Shown one piece after another: positions 35,330 to 42,946 of a DNA stretch of 64,000 nt. Made by a program: the position numbers and the translations under genes. Positions within the stretch are counted from its first letter, which is position 1. Each line of letters opens with the position of its first letter. The DNA is taken from assembly GCA_051881075.1 (NCBI GenBank), contig JBJEPE010000024.1, positions 1 through 64,000 on the forward strand. The letters are read 5' to 3'. Under the pieces are notes generated by a model, which saw only the letters and a program-made list of their open reading frames with translations, did not search any database and was not told the DNA's origin. Source of the stretch: RUG14223 sp051881075. GTDB lineage: Bacteria > Bacillota > Clostridia > Oscillospirales > Acutalibacteraceae.

Positions 35330-36821
35330 ACCCAATCGCCTCCAACTTCTGCCGGATTTCTTCTTCCAGCGAATGGGACTGTGCAAACAATTCAGAAAGT
35401 TCGCCGGTCAGTCTGGCCATCTTTTCATCAAAAGGTTCACCGTCATCCTCCTGTTCTTCAATACCAACATAGCGTCCAGGAGTGAGAATATAGTCCTGCT
35501 TGGCAATTTCTTCTGTATCCACTACGGCGCAGAAGCCCTTCTGATCCTCCAGTGTACCATCGCAGTATGCCTTATATGCGTCTGCGATCATTGCGATATC
35601 TGCATCGGTCAATTCACGCAGCTTTCTGGTAACCATCGTGCCGAGCTTACGAGCATCAATAAACAGTGTCTTTCCATGCTGCTTCTTGTTCTTTGCAAGG
35701 AACCACAGGGATACAGGAATCTGTGTTGTATAGAAAAGCTGTGTCGGCATCGCAACGATGCATTCCACCAAATCCGCATTCACGATGTTTTTGCGAATTT
35801 CGCCTTCACCGCCGCTCTGAGAGGAAAGCGCACCGTTTGCCAGCACCATACCGATTTTGCCGTTTGGTGCCAGATGGTAAATCATGTGCTGCAACCATGC
35901 AAAGTTGGCATTGCCTGCAGGAGGCATACCATACTGCCAGCGCACATCGTCCTTCAGTTTATCCGCACCCCAGCCGGAGAGGTTAAATGGCGGATTTGCC
36001 ATGATGTAGTCTGCGCGAAGAGTCGGATGGCAATCATTGAAAAAGGTATCCGCATTATAACTGCCAAGGTTAGCTTCGATACCACGGATAGCCAGATTCA
36101 TCTGTGCCATCTTCCATGTGGTGGGATTAGAGTCTTGTCCGAACACAGAAATGTTGTTGATGTTACCGCTGTGGTTTTCAATGAATTTCGCACTCTGGAC
36201 GAACATACCGCCGGAGCCGCAGCAGGGATCGTACACTCGGCCATTGTAGGGCTGTAATACTTCGACCAATGTGCGTACTACGCAGGAGGGGGTGTAGAAC
36301 TCACCAGCCAGTTTGCCTTCTTGTTCGGCAAATTTCGACAGGCAGTATTCATATGTTCTGCCGAGGATATCACGGCTGGAGCCTGCGTCCACCATTTTGA
36401 TATTGGTGAACAGGTCAACCACATCACCCAGACGGCGCTTGTCTAATTCAGGACGTGCAAAGTTCTTGGGGAGTATATCCTTCAGCCTCTTATTCTCTTT
36501 TTCAATCGACCTCATGGCATCGTCGATCACGGTGCCAATTTCGGGAGTGTGTGATTTAGATGAAATGACGCTCCAACGAGCATTTTCTGGAACGAAAAAA
36601 ATGCCTTCGGAAATGTATTCATCTACATCTTCCTCAAAATCGTCACCTTCTTCCAACAACTGCTGATACTTTTCATCGAAGCGATCGGAAATGTATTTGA
36701 GGAAAATTAAGCCCAAAACAACGGACTTATATTCGGAAGCATCGATGTTTCCGCGCAACACACACGCAGCATCCCATATCTGTTTTTCAAAGCCAATATT
36801 GGCTGTACTCATATCTGCCAT
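35319..36821 (-). CDS. hsdM: Type I restriction-modification methyltransferase HsdM
   Basis: 500 residues. An N-terminal HsdM helical domain is followed by a gamma-class adenine methyltransferase with the SAM motif VYDPCCGSGGMFVQ and the catalytic NPPF (276-279). With HsdS it methylates the adenine in the recognition site; with HsdR it also forms the restriction complex. The gene follows the small membrane protein by 17 nt and overlaps hsdS, so the operon order is WYL regulator, membrane protein, hsdM, hsdS, hsdR. Confidence 0.95.
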   Translation of the reverse strand: MADMSTANIGFEKQIWDAACVLRGNIDASEYKSVVLGLIFLKYISDRFDEKYQQLLEEGDDFEEDVDEYISEGIFFVPENARWSVISSKSHTPEIGTVIDDAMRSIEKENKRLKDILPKNFARPELDKRRLGDVVDLFTNIKMVDAGSSRDILGRTYEYCLSKFAEQEGKLAGEFYTPSCVVRTLVEVLQPYNGRVYDPCCGSGGMFVQSAKFIENHSGNINNISVFGQDSNPTTWKMAQMNLAIRGIEANLGSYNADTFFNDCHPTLRADYIMANPPFNLSGWGADKLKDDVRWQYGMPPAGNANFAWLQHMIYHLAPNGKIGMVLANGALSSQSGGEGEIRKNIVNADLVECIVAMPTQLFYTTQIPVSLWFLAKNKKQHGKTLFIDARKLGTMVTRKLRELTDADIAMIADAYKAYCDGTLEDQKGFCAVVDTEEIAKQDYILTPGRYVGIEEQEDDGEPFDEKMARLTGELSELFAQSHSLEEEIRQKLEAIGYGI

Positions 36822-36838
36822 GTCTCTATCTCCTTAAT

Positions 36839-37192
36839 TTATGGATTGTATCTTGTTGTTGTATGGCCGCTCCTGCGCTGCCACAGGATTGCCGCAATAA
36901 TCCCGACAACTGCCACCGTTGCCAATCCGCAGACGATGAGTACCCAGTGTGCGATGATGAATTTGCCTACGGTGATCACGCCATACAGCACTGCCCAGAT
37001 TACTATAAACGCAATCAGTCGTATTCCCCAGTGAATTGCGGATCCTCCGAATCCACCGGGCGAAACCTCAAAAGCGATTTTGAATGCGACGATGCCGACC
37101 ACGTCCAGAATGATGTACTCCCAAATTGCAGGAATAGGCAATCCTAGAGGGTCGGTTGCGATGTCAAATATCAGACTAAAAAGTTCTCTCAA
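36839..37192 (-). CDS. Small membrane protein in the type I R-M operon
   Basis: 117 residues with three hydrophobic segments (about 24-43, 56-78 and 80-104) and a basic C-terminus. I do not recognise the family. It lies between a WYL regulator (14 nt) and hsdM (17 nt), so it is co-transcribed with the restriction system. It may be a passenger or a membrane-linked part of the defence unit; nothing in the sequence decides this. Confidence 0.65.
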   Translation of the reverse strand: MRELFSLIFDIATDPLGLPIPAIWEYIILDVVGIVAFKIAFEVSPGGFGGSAIHWGIRLIAFIVIWAVLYGVITVGKFIIAHWVLIVCGLATVAVVGIIAAILWQRRSGHTTTRYNP

Positions 37193-37206
37193 AGTATTAA
37201 TTCTCC

Positions 37207-38187
37207 TTACTCTAAAAGTGCTGCTGCGTGTTTTTTATAATCGGCGATAATTGTGTCGGGGGATAAGACCCTCATCTGTCCTGCGAACTGGAACAACCAT
37301 CCCCAAAATGTCGGGCTAATTTGCACCATAACTGTGGCGGCGCACTCGTCATCACCTATAGGGATCATTTTTGTTCCTTCACCAAATCTATCGTACACTG
37401 CGCCTATTAGTTTGTTGCTGAACTGTAGCGTAATCTGAACCGACTGGCCGCCATACATTTTGAATGCTTGCTCGGTGTATCCTGCGACACTTTGACGAAG
37501 CTCCATCGCCTTTTCACAAATAGCCTCATCAATTATTTCAACGCTGTCCATTCTGTCAACACGATAGTTTGCTGTATTGTCATGGCGTGCGCTATAAATC
37601 ATGAGGTAGTAGTTATCTTCGTTGAACACCAAACCGATTGGTTCAACAACATAGTGGTGACCTTCTCTGCGATAGACTCGCTGTCCGTTGGCATCCAAAT
37701 CGTAATATCTAAAGACAACCTTTTTTTGCTGTTCGATGGCATCCTCTAAATAATCAACAATATAATATATGGATTCGTTGCTGTGTTTTCTGGTGTTGAA
37801 ACACACCATGTTGCTTTTGAGGACTTCAGCACAATGACTACCACCAAGAGCCGCTATTTTTTCAATCAACGCAGCAGTCTTTTTCTCGGTTATAAAACTG
37901 GCCGCCTGTACTGCATCTATGAGTATCTTGAGCTCCGGAACACTAAAGCTGCGATCTTCGATGTAATAGCCTTTTTCATGACTGATCATTGTAGACATGA
38001 CCTCGAAGCCTTGTTCGTTTAGCAAGGCAATATCTTTGGTCAATGTTCTGCGATTGCAAGTGATTCCAAGACTAATCAGCCTGCTGCAGATCTCCGTAGC
38101 GCGGAGGGGATGCTGCTCATCAGTCTCTTGACGCAGTATTTCCATCAGTTTCAGTAGCTTTATTTTCTGGCAATTATCTTTCGCCAT
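37207..38187 (-). CDS. WYL-domain transcriptional regulator
   Basis: 326 residues: an N-terminal winged HTH (LKLMEILRQETDEQHPLRATEICSRLI and RTLTKDIALLNEQGFEV), a central WYL ligand-sensing domain (~130-230, EPIGLVFNEDNYYLMIYSAR), and a C-terminal WCX-like region. WYL regulators of the BrxR/CapW type commonly repress anti-phage operons and respond to nucleic-acid or nucleotide signals. Position at the head of the hsd operon, with a perfect 19-bp palindrome 38 bp upstream of its ATG, fits autorepression and control of restriction. The link is inferred. Confidence 0.85.
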   Translation of the reverse strand: MAKDNCQKIKLLKLMEILRQETDEQHPLRATEICSRLISLGITCNRRTLTKDIALLNEQGFEVMSTMISHEKGYYIEDRSFSVPELKILIDAVQAASFITEKKTAALIEKIAALGGSHCAEVLKSNMVCFNTRKHSNESIYYIVDYLEDAIEQQKKVVFRYYDLDANGQRVYRREGHHYVVEPIGLVFNEDNYYLMIYSARHDNTANYRVDRMDSVEIIDEAICEKAMELRQSVAGYTEQAFKMYGGQSVQITLQFSNKLIGAVYDRFGEGTKMIPIGDDECAATVMVQISPTFWGWLFQFAGQMRVLSPDTIIADYKKHAAALLE

Positions 38188-38224
38188 AGCGACACCTCCG
38201 CTGTATCCCCAAAACCGGATATAA

Positions 38225-38243
38225 TTATACTTAATAAGTATAA
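38225..38243. promoter_or_regulatory. Perfect 9-1-9 palindrome, candidate WYL operator
   Basis: TTATACTTA-A-TAAGTATAA is a perfect dyad 38 bp upstream of the WYL start codon, overlapping the likely promoter region on the minus strand (a TATAAT lies at its edge). This is the expected place for an autorepressor site. Confidence 0.6.
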
Positions 38244-38409
38244 CACATAGTGGTGCAAAAGTAAACGAAAAACCTGCATTTTTTCGTTACTCTTTTAGCA
38301 AAGATGGGATTTTTTTGCTTCAAATCCACACTCTATATTGACTGAATTACCCCTTATTTCTTGAAAGAGTAACCAAAAGTGCTGTACTCCTTCAACCGCC
38401 AAAATGCAA

Positions 38410-38452
38410 AAAACAGGAGCCGGCACGGTTTGCTTAACCGTGCCAACCCCTG
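38410..38452 (-). terminator. Minus-strand terminator upstream of the WYL operon
   Basis: GGCACGGTT pairs perfectly with AACCGTGCC, with outer CAGG/CCTG pairs, and CCTG is followed by six T on the minus strand. It would block readthrough from the repeat and CPBP gene into the restriction operon. Confidence 0.7.
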
Positions 38453-38502
38453 CTTTGAGTCGTTTTCGCTGTATTTCGGGCTGTTTTGCCCCTTAAACGA
38501 AG

Positions 38503-38628
38503 GAAACCCCTCTCTTGCCAGTGGTAGACAAAAGAGGTTTCTTTATGCCCAATAGTAGCCAAAGGTTACAGAATTGAGGTAAGAGTAAGTAAAAGTAATG
38601 CAAAGTTTACTAGATAAGTTGGAATCTG
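38503..38628 (-). repeat. Dispersed repeat, copy B (inverted relative to copy A)
   Basis: Read on the minus strand, 38503-38622 matches 26371-26489 at about 85% of positions by eye, including the ATGCAAAGTTT segment and the AACCTCTTTTGTCTACC hairpin arm. The terminal core (GATAAGTTGGAATCTG) points towards the CPBP gene. Confidence 0.75.
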
Positions 38629-38638
38629 TTTATAGTAT

Positions 38639-39508
38639 TTATTTTGTGTCTAAAGAAATTTTTAGCTTGTTTAATCTTACAAATAGAATTACAGATAGAA
38701 TTATTAAAAATGACATTGAGACTAATCCCGTGGGATTTGGACCCAATAGTCCGCTTTTAAGTGATACCGAGCAAAATACCGGTATTTCACCAATGACATT
38801 AACAACTCCGTGCATTATTGCTGCATACATACAATTACCCGTTTTCAATGTGACATATGAAAATGTAATCCCCATAACAATACATAATAACATCATCAAC
38901 GCCATATTAGACCACGGCGCACCGGGATTGTCAATATTGTAATTGAAACCGAGATAAATAAGCGGCATATGAGCCAATCCCCATTCTACGCCATTTATCA
39001 ATACGGCTTTTTTTGCCCCATATTTATCTACCTGATGCCATAACAGAAATCCTCTCCAGCCTACTTCTTCACCAAGCTCCAATAATTGAATAGGAATACA
39101 CACTGCAGATATAACAATACATACTATTGCAAATATGAATGGATTTGATATTACTATGCTTTCATCGCCGCCAACTAATTGACTTATTTCAAACACACCG
39201 CTGAACTCAGTGCTGAAAACAGAAAAATATAGTACTGCACCAAGAGTTATTACAACAGCGGGAACAAATGCGCAAAATAGCCACATTTTCCAATTCTTCC
39301 AAACCTTAAAGGATAACCGAATTTGATTTTTCTCCTTTGTTATACCGCATACAACCAATGCAGTTACAGCAGGAAGCAAAGTGAAGCCCATTTGCAGAAT
39401 ATCATAGAATACACCCGTCTGAAAAATAATTTCTGCTATACCTAAGCCATAGCAAAATACAGCAATTATTATCAGATACAACTTCATAGCTCGATTACTT
39501 TTTTTCAT
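38639..39508 (-). CDS. CPBP family intramembrane metalloprotease
   Basis: 289 residues from the ATG at 39508, which has GAGG at the right distance. The longer frame beginning at 39553 starts inside the repeat. About eight membrane segments are visible. The CPBP/Abi signature is EEVGWRG and, later, EWGLAHMP, giving the glutamate and histidine metal ligands. Family members (Rce1-like) cleave or modify prenylated or other small membrane peptides, and some protect producers of bacteriocins; the role here is unknown. The gene lies between repeat copies B and C in inverted orientation, as if carried as a cassette. Confidence 0.78.
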   Translation of the reverse strand: MKKSNRAMKLYLIIIAVFCYGLGIAEIIFQTGVFYDILQMGFTLLPAVTALVVCGITKEKNQIRLSFKVWKNWKMWLFCAFVPAVVITLGAVLYFSVFSTEFSGVFEISQLVGGDESIVISNPFIFAIVCIVISAVCIPIQLLELGEEVGWRGFLLWHQVDKYGAKKAVLINGVEWGLAHMPLIYLGFNYNIDNPGAPWSNMALMMLLCIVMGITFSYVTLKTGNCMYAAIMHGVVNVIGEIPVFCSVSLKSGLLGPNPTGLVSMSFLIILSVILFVRLNKLKISLDTK

Positions 39509-39522
39509 ATATTGTACCTCGT

Positions 39523-39640
39523 CAAATTCCGGTTTATCGAGTAAACTTTGCATTACTTTTTGCTGCTTTTACCTCTACTTATGCACCGTTTGGTCGTTCT
39601 TTAGCAAATAAAAACCGTTTTGTATCAAAAAGTCAGCTTT
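39523..39640 (+). repeat. Dispersed repeat, copy C (diverged, same orientation as copy A)
   Basis: 39528-39635 matches copy A at the core, the ATGCAAAGTTTACT segment on the opposite strand, and the CCGTTTGGTNRTTCTTT segment, with more differences than copy B. With copy B it forms an inverted pair around the CPBP gene. Confidence 0.65.
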
Positions 39641-39676
39641 TAAGTGTGTTTTTATACCCGATTTTTTATTCTGACA

Positions 39677-39868
39677 CTAAACTCCTTGCCATTTCATTTT
39701 TATAATTTGCATATTTCTGCCTAAGCGTGTTACCGCCCTTGTAATAATAATATCCGTTTTACCGTTTTTAATGTCTTTTAGCATTCGCATAAAACTTTTT
39801 CTTGTCTTTGAATGTGAGTCGCCCTCAAAATCAAGATAAGTATCTCGCAGCATCCAATCATTACGGCT
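39677..39868 (-). pseudogene. Fragment of a serine recombinase
   Basis: On the minus strand a 62-codon open segment without start reads LDFEGDSHSKTRKSFMRM, then IKNGKTDIIITRAVTRLGRNM. These match the catalytic-domain stretch of large serine recombinases (target-loop, then DMIITKSISRFARN-like). The rest of the gene is absent, so it is a relic of an integrase beside the repeats. The stretch 39870-40017 shows no recognisable gene. Confidence 0.6.
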
Positions 39869-40017
39869 TGCCGCAAGCTATGTCAGATATCAGACCCGTT
39901 CTGAAGCACTGTCAAGTTATGCCGCACTTGTAGTAATGACACAGCAATATATCAATGTGCTTAAAAGGTTACGGCTATGGGTCAACTGAAATACTCTCAT
40001 TATTCTTCTTTCTGTTA

Positions 40018-40593
40018 TTATTGAGCAAACTTCTCTTTTATTGTCTGCGCAAAAAAATCGTACGGTATAAACCACCGCTTTTTTTGATTCACTTTCATAG
40101 AAAATGGATAATTATTAACATCCCGGTTAAGTTCTTTCGTATAAAAAACACCGTCTCGGATGTAATCATAAAAACGATATCCTTCCAAAGCCCAATCGGA
40201 CTGAATATGGTTCATTTTAGAAACGATGCTTCGGTTTGTGATTTTATCAAAGCAGACAATAGGCGAAGACTCATAATATCTTTCAAGTGCCTTTATCATA
40301 ACGGGGTCTGATGAGTACATATACATAATATACTCAGCAACTGCGTTTGCAGCAAATTCAATTTCATTAACTTTAATATCTATAAGGAAGATAACCAGTT
40401 TGGTTTCGTAGTGCATAACCTGAAGACATTTTCGCCCGTCAACATAGAACAGTTTACAACCCCATTCAAATATTTGGCTGCCTCGTTCTTTCTTTGACAC
40501 AGCTCTGGCAATCAGAGCATTTTTCGACGTCATTTCCTCGGGTGTTTTAAGTTTATAACATTGCATCGTTTCTTTAGTTGCATAATAAATCAT
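40018..40593 (-). CDS. DUF6933-like hypothetical protein
   Basis: 191 residues from the ATG at 40593, preceded by GGAGTG; a longer frame begins upstream at a TTG. A pattern of YATKETMQCYKLK, FYVDGRKCLQVMHYETKLVIFLI and TNRSIVSKMNHI resembles the DUF6933 family, whose function is unknown. No signal peptide or membrane segment. It stands alone between the recombinase remnant and the DUF1836 gene. Confidence 0.55.
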   Translation of the reverse strand: MIYYATKETMQCYKLKTPEEMTSKNALIARAVSKKERGSQIFEWGCKLFYVDGRKCLQVMHYETKLVIFLIDIKVNEIEFAANAVAEYIMYMYSSDPVMIKALERYYESSPIVCFDKITNRSIVSKMNHIQSDWALEGYRFYDYIRDGVFYTKELNRDVNNYPFSMKVNQKKRWFIPYDFFAQTIKEKFAQ

Positions 40594-40772
40594 GTCGCTC
40601 ACTCCAAACAAAGTTATCAATCGAATTTTACAAAATAGATTATTAGAAATCGAAGAAATCTTTTTTGTTCCGATTAAAATTATACATGAAAATTATCGAT
40701 TATACAAGAATATTTCGCAGTTTTATAATTAAATTATAGTATAAACTTGTCAAAACAAAATAACTGACCCGA

Positions 40773-40799
40773 TTGGCGTATACGCAAATCGGGTTTTTA
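40773..40799. terminator. Terminator downstream of the DUF1836 gene
   Basis: CCCGATT-G-GCGTATACGC-AAATCGGG stem followed by TTTTTAT on the plus strand; on the minus strand a T-rich tract follows after five bases. It lies 25 bp past the DUF1836 stop. Confidence 0.65.
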
Positions 40800-40823
40800 T
40801 AATTGTTGAGTTTGTTTTTAAGC

Positions 40824-41438
40824 TCAATCATCAATATGTTTTTTCACATTGTTTATATCCTCTAATGTTTTTCCCTCAAGCAGTAATAGCTTTTCTGCTA
40901 AAAGGCGAGATAATGCGCTGATTACGGCAGATACTACAATAAGATCACCTGTGTCGTTTACAGCAATTTCCGGACAAGGTGCTTTATGATTTAATATAGG
41001 GCCGGCAACTACACGCACCTGCTCTATAAAATAATTTGCGGTCAGCTTATGTCGCAAGGCATAAGTATCGTAAATGTTCTTGACCTCATCTTCACTTAAA
41101 CCAAGCGGAATTATTTTTTGTAACATAGCGATGCTGAAGCTATGCTTGAGTGTGCATATCATTATCATATACGCTATATGAATACGATAGTATTTTTTCT
41201 TGATAGGTTCAGGCATATACTTCTTTTGAACATAATTATTTATAGTAGCGGCGGTTATAAATTGCTCCTCCTTAAGCTCCGGCGGCAAATAGTCAAGATA
41301 ATCCTTTAATAACGCCAAAATTTGCTCCATATAAAGACCCATATTAGGGATATCATCCCATTTAGGCAGCTTGTAATTATTCAAATATTTTTCCCAATGC
41401 CGAAGCTTGCTTGCAATAAGCTCGTTGCTATACTCCAT
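40824..41438 (-). CDS. DUF1836 domain protein
   Basis: 204 residues, all helical in look, with the DUF1836 core (LPPELKEEQFITAATINNYVQKKYMPEP), which resembles a MerR/HTH-like arrangement and may bind DNA. It is divergent from degV, a pairing often seen in Firmicutes. Function unknown; a regulatory role is inferred. Confidence 0.75.
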   Translation of the reverse strand: MEYSNELIASKLRHWEKYLNNYKLPKWDDIPNMGLYMEQILALLKDYLDYLPPELKEEQFITAATINNYVQKKYMPEPIKKKYYRIHIAYMIMICTLKHSFSIAMLQKIIPLGLSEDEVKNIYDTYALRHKLTANYFIEQVRVVAGPILNHKAPCPEIAVNDTGDLIVVSAVISALSRLLAEKLLLLEGKTLEDINNVKKHIDD

Positions 41439-41517
41439 AATTTACTCCTTAATGATGAATTATAATCTATATTATATCACAACATATTATAAAATCAATA
41501 TACTAATTGATTTTTAC

Positions 41518-41546
41518 TTGACATAATCTACTTGATGAGATATAAT
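41518..41546 (+). promoter_or_regulatory. Promoter of degV
   Basis: TTGACA (41518-41523), 17 bp and TATAAT (41541-41546), a full-consensus promoter. The short leader contains a perfect 9-bp hairpin (41552-41560 with 41576-41584), followed by the AAGGGAGAG ribosome-binding site. Confidence 0.85.
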
Positions 41547-41612
41547 CATCTGTAAGATTATGTTTCTAAAAACGTTAATCTTACTTTTGAGTATAAAAAG
41601 GGAGAGTTTTAT

Positions 41613-42482
41613 ATGAAAAATTATGTTATCTTTACAGATACAGGCTGTGACATCAATGCAAAAACGCTTGAACAATGGAATGTTGGATGCGTTGACCTTA
41701 AATTCCGTTTTGATGGTGAAGACCGTGATTATGTAACTAAAGATATGGCACCTACAGACTTTTATCAAAAAATGCGTGAAGGTAAGGTTTCTAAAACCTC
41801 TGCGGCTAACCTTTCGGACTTTTTAGCTGCATTTGAGCCATATTTACAAGAGGGAAAAGATATTCTTTATCTTGGCTTTTCTTCAGGGCTTAGCAATACT
41901 GTCAGCTCCGGTAGGATTGCTGCAGAAGAATTAAAAGAAAAATATCCGGAACGCAAAATTATAATTATAGACACACTGTGCGCTTCCGGCGGTCAAGGTC
42001 TTGTTGTATATTTTTCAAAACAAAAAAGAGATGAAGGCGCAGACATTACCGAAAACGCAAAGTATGTAGAGGAAATATTACCTAGGCTTTGTCACTGGTT
42101 TACAGTTGACGATCTTGCATACTTAAAGCGTGGCGGTAGAATCAGTGCTACATCAGCTTTTGTCGGAGGCGTACTTAGCATAAAGCCTGTAATGCATGTA
42201 GATGACGAGGGGCATTTAATAAATATGCAAAAGGTACGCGGACGTAACCAAGCTATTAAGGCAATAGCTGATAAGTACACGGAGCTTGCAGATGATAAGG
42301 AAAACGGAGTTTACTTTATAACTCACGGTGATTGCCTTGAAGATGCAAAATTACTTGAATCATATATCGCTGAACTTCACGGTAATAATTGTGCTGCCGT
42401 TATTGACGATATCGGTCCGGTCATCGGATCTCATACCGGACCGGGTGTATTGGCATTATTCTTCCTTGGTAAGCACAGATAA
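41613..42482 (+). CDS. DegV family fatty-acid-binding protein
   Basis: 289 residues. DegV landmarks: an N-terminal FTDTGCDIN segment, LGFSSGLSNTVSSGR, DTLCASGGQGL, and a C-terminal THGDCLEDA with GPVIGSHTGPG. Family members bind a fatty acid between two domains and can present it to the FakA kinase. No fakA is in the window. The protein is cytosolic. The gene stands alone with its own promoter, divergent from DUF1836. Confidence 0.9.
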   Translation: MKNYVIFTDTGCDINAKTLEQWNVGCVDLKFRFDGEDRDYVTKDMAPTDFYQKMREGKVSKTSAANLSDFLAAFEPYLQEGKDILYLGFSSGLSNTVSSGRIAAEELKEKYPERKIIIIDTLCASGGQGLVVYFSKQKRDEGADITENAKYVEEILPRLCHWFTVDDLAYLKRGGRISATSAFVGGVLSIKPVMHVDDEGHLINMQKVRGRNQAIKAIADKYTELADDKENGVYFITHGDCLEDAKLLESYIAELHGNNCAAVIDDIGPVIGSHTGPGVLALFFLGKHR

Positions 42483-42567
42483 GATGTTTAGAAGAAATTT
42501 ATAAAAAATTTATTAAACGGTTCTATATATTTTAGCAATTTAAAGGGCAAAAATATCGGCTTTGCTA

Positions 42568-42596
42568 TTGACATAATGCGGAAAAAAGCTTATAAT
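42568..42596 (+). promoter_or_regulatory. Promoter of the aromatic amino-acid operon
   Basis: TTGACA (42568-42573), 17-bp spacer and TATAAT (42591-42596), an exact consensus. Transcription would start near 42603, 27 nt before the leader-peptide start. Confidence 0.9.
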
Positions 42597-42629
42597 AGCT
42601 TTGTTAAAATACGTTAATGAGGTGATAGT

Positions 42630-42797
42630 ATGAGTGGATTTATATGCAATATATTTTCAAAAATCATGTCTTGGTTTTTCTCTACTCGTTGCGCTATCAC
42701 TATGTTCATTTTTATGAATACAGTGTATTATTTTGCGTATTGCTTTTTTTACTACTTTAGCAGTATTATTAAAGTTCCGCAACGGATGTCCTATTAA
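42630..42797 (+). CDS. Aromatic-rich leader peptide of the shikimate operon
   Basis: 55 codons, ATG after GAGGTG. The peptide contains 10 Phe, 6 Tyr and 1 Trp, clustered as SWFFS and, from codon 33, YYFAYCFFYYF. Such density is the mark of a ribosome-stalling leader. Its last codons lie in the antiterminator arm (42777-42786). A ribosome stalled for charged Phe/Tyr tRNA would leave this arm free to pair downstream. Too short for standard gene callers. Translation is not proven, but RBS, composition and position agree. Confidence 0.8.
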   Translation: MSGFICNIFSKIMSWFFSTRCAITMFIFMNTVYYFAYCFFYYFSSIIKVPQRMSY

Positions 42798-42869
42798 TTT
42801 GCTACACCGGTATAGTACGTACTTGTAAGTAAAAGCGGTTTCCTTTGCGGGATGCCGCTTTTTATTTTT
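42777..42869 (+). promoter_or_regulatory. Transcription attenuator of the aromatic operon
   Basis: The terminator AAAAGCGG (42831-42838) pairs with CCGCTTTT (42855-42862) and is followed by TTTTA-rich sequence. The competing antiterminator CCGCAACGGA (42777-42786, end of the leader ORF) can pair with TCCTTTGCGG (42841-42850), 9 of 10 bases. Its 3' arm lies in the terminator loop, and the pair would enclose the terminator's 5' arm. The two folds would compete, so leader translation could decide readthrough into pheA. Confidence 0.8.
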
Positions 42870-42946
42870 ATAAAATGCAAATACAAAATCAAACTTGTAT
42901 AACAGCCAAATATATATGTAATTATTCTGAAAAGGGGTATTGATAG

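Larger units (their letters stand above)
38188..38638. other. Intergenic region upstream of the WYL gene: operator, terminator, repeat copy B
   Basis: 450 bp containing, from left to right, the 19-bp palindrome at 38225-38243, AT-rich spacer, a minus-strand terminator at 38410-38452, and the inverted repeat copy B at 38503-38628. An open frame on the plus strand at 38598 starts inside the repeat and runs antisense to the CPBP gene; it is not supported as a gene. Confidence 0.6.

Noticed and set aside
34142..36821. A phase-variable hsdS inversion system was considered
   Set aside because: Only one hsdS gene, no partial hsdS copies, and no adjacent recombinase were found within the island.
38598..38942. 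Plus-strand frame starting MQSLLDK antisense to the CPBP gene
   Set aside because: Its start lies in repeat copy B and the rest reads antisense through a real protease gene. The same MQSLLDK start appears in other copies of the repeat.
42483..42946. A T-box riboswitch was considered for the leader of the aromatic operon
   Set aside because: No T-box sequence (AGGGTGG-type) or Stem I pattern was found. The short aromatic-rich ORF with a competing stem explains the leader better.
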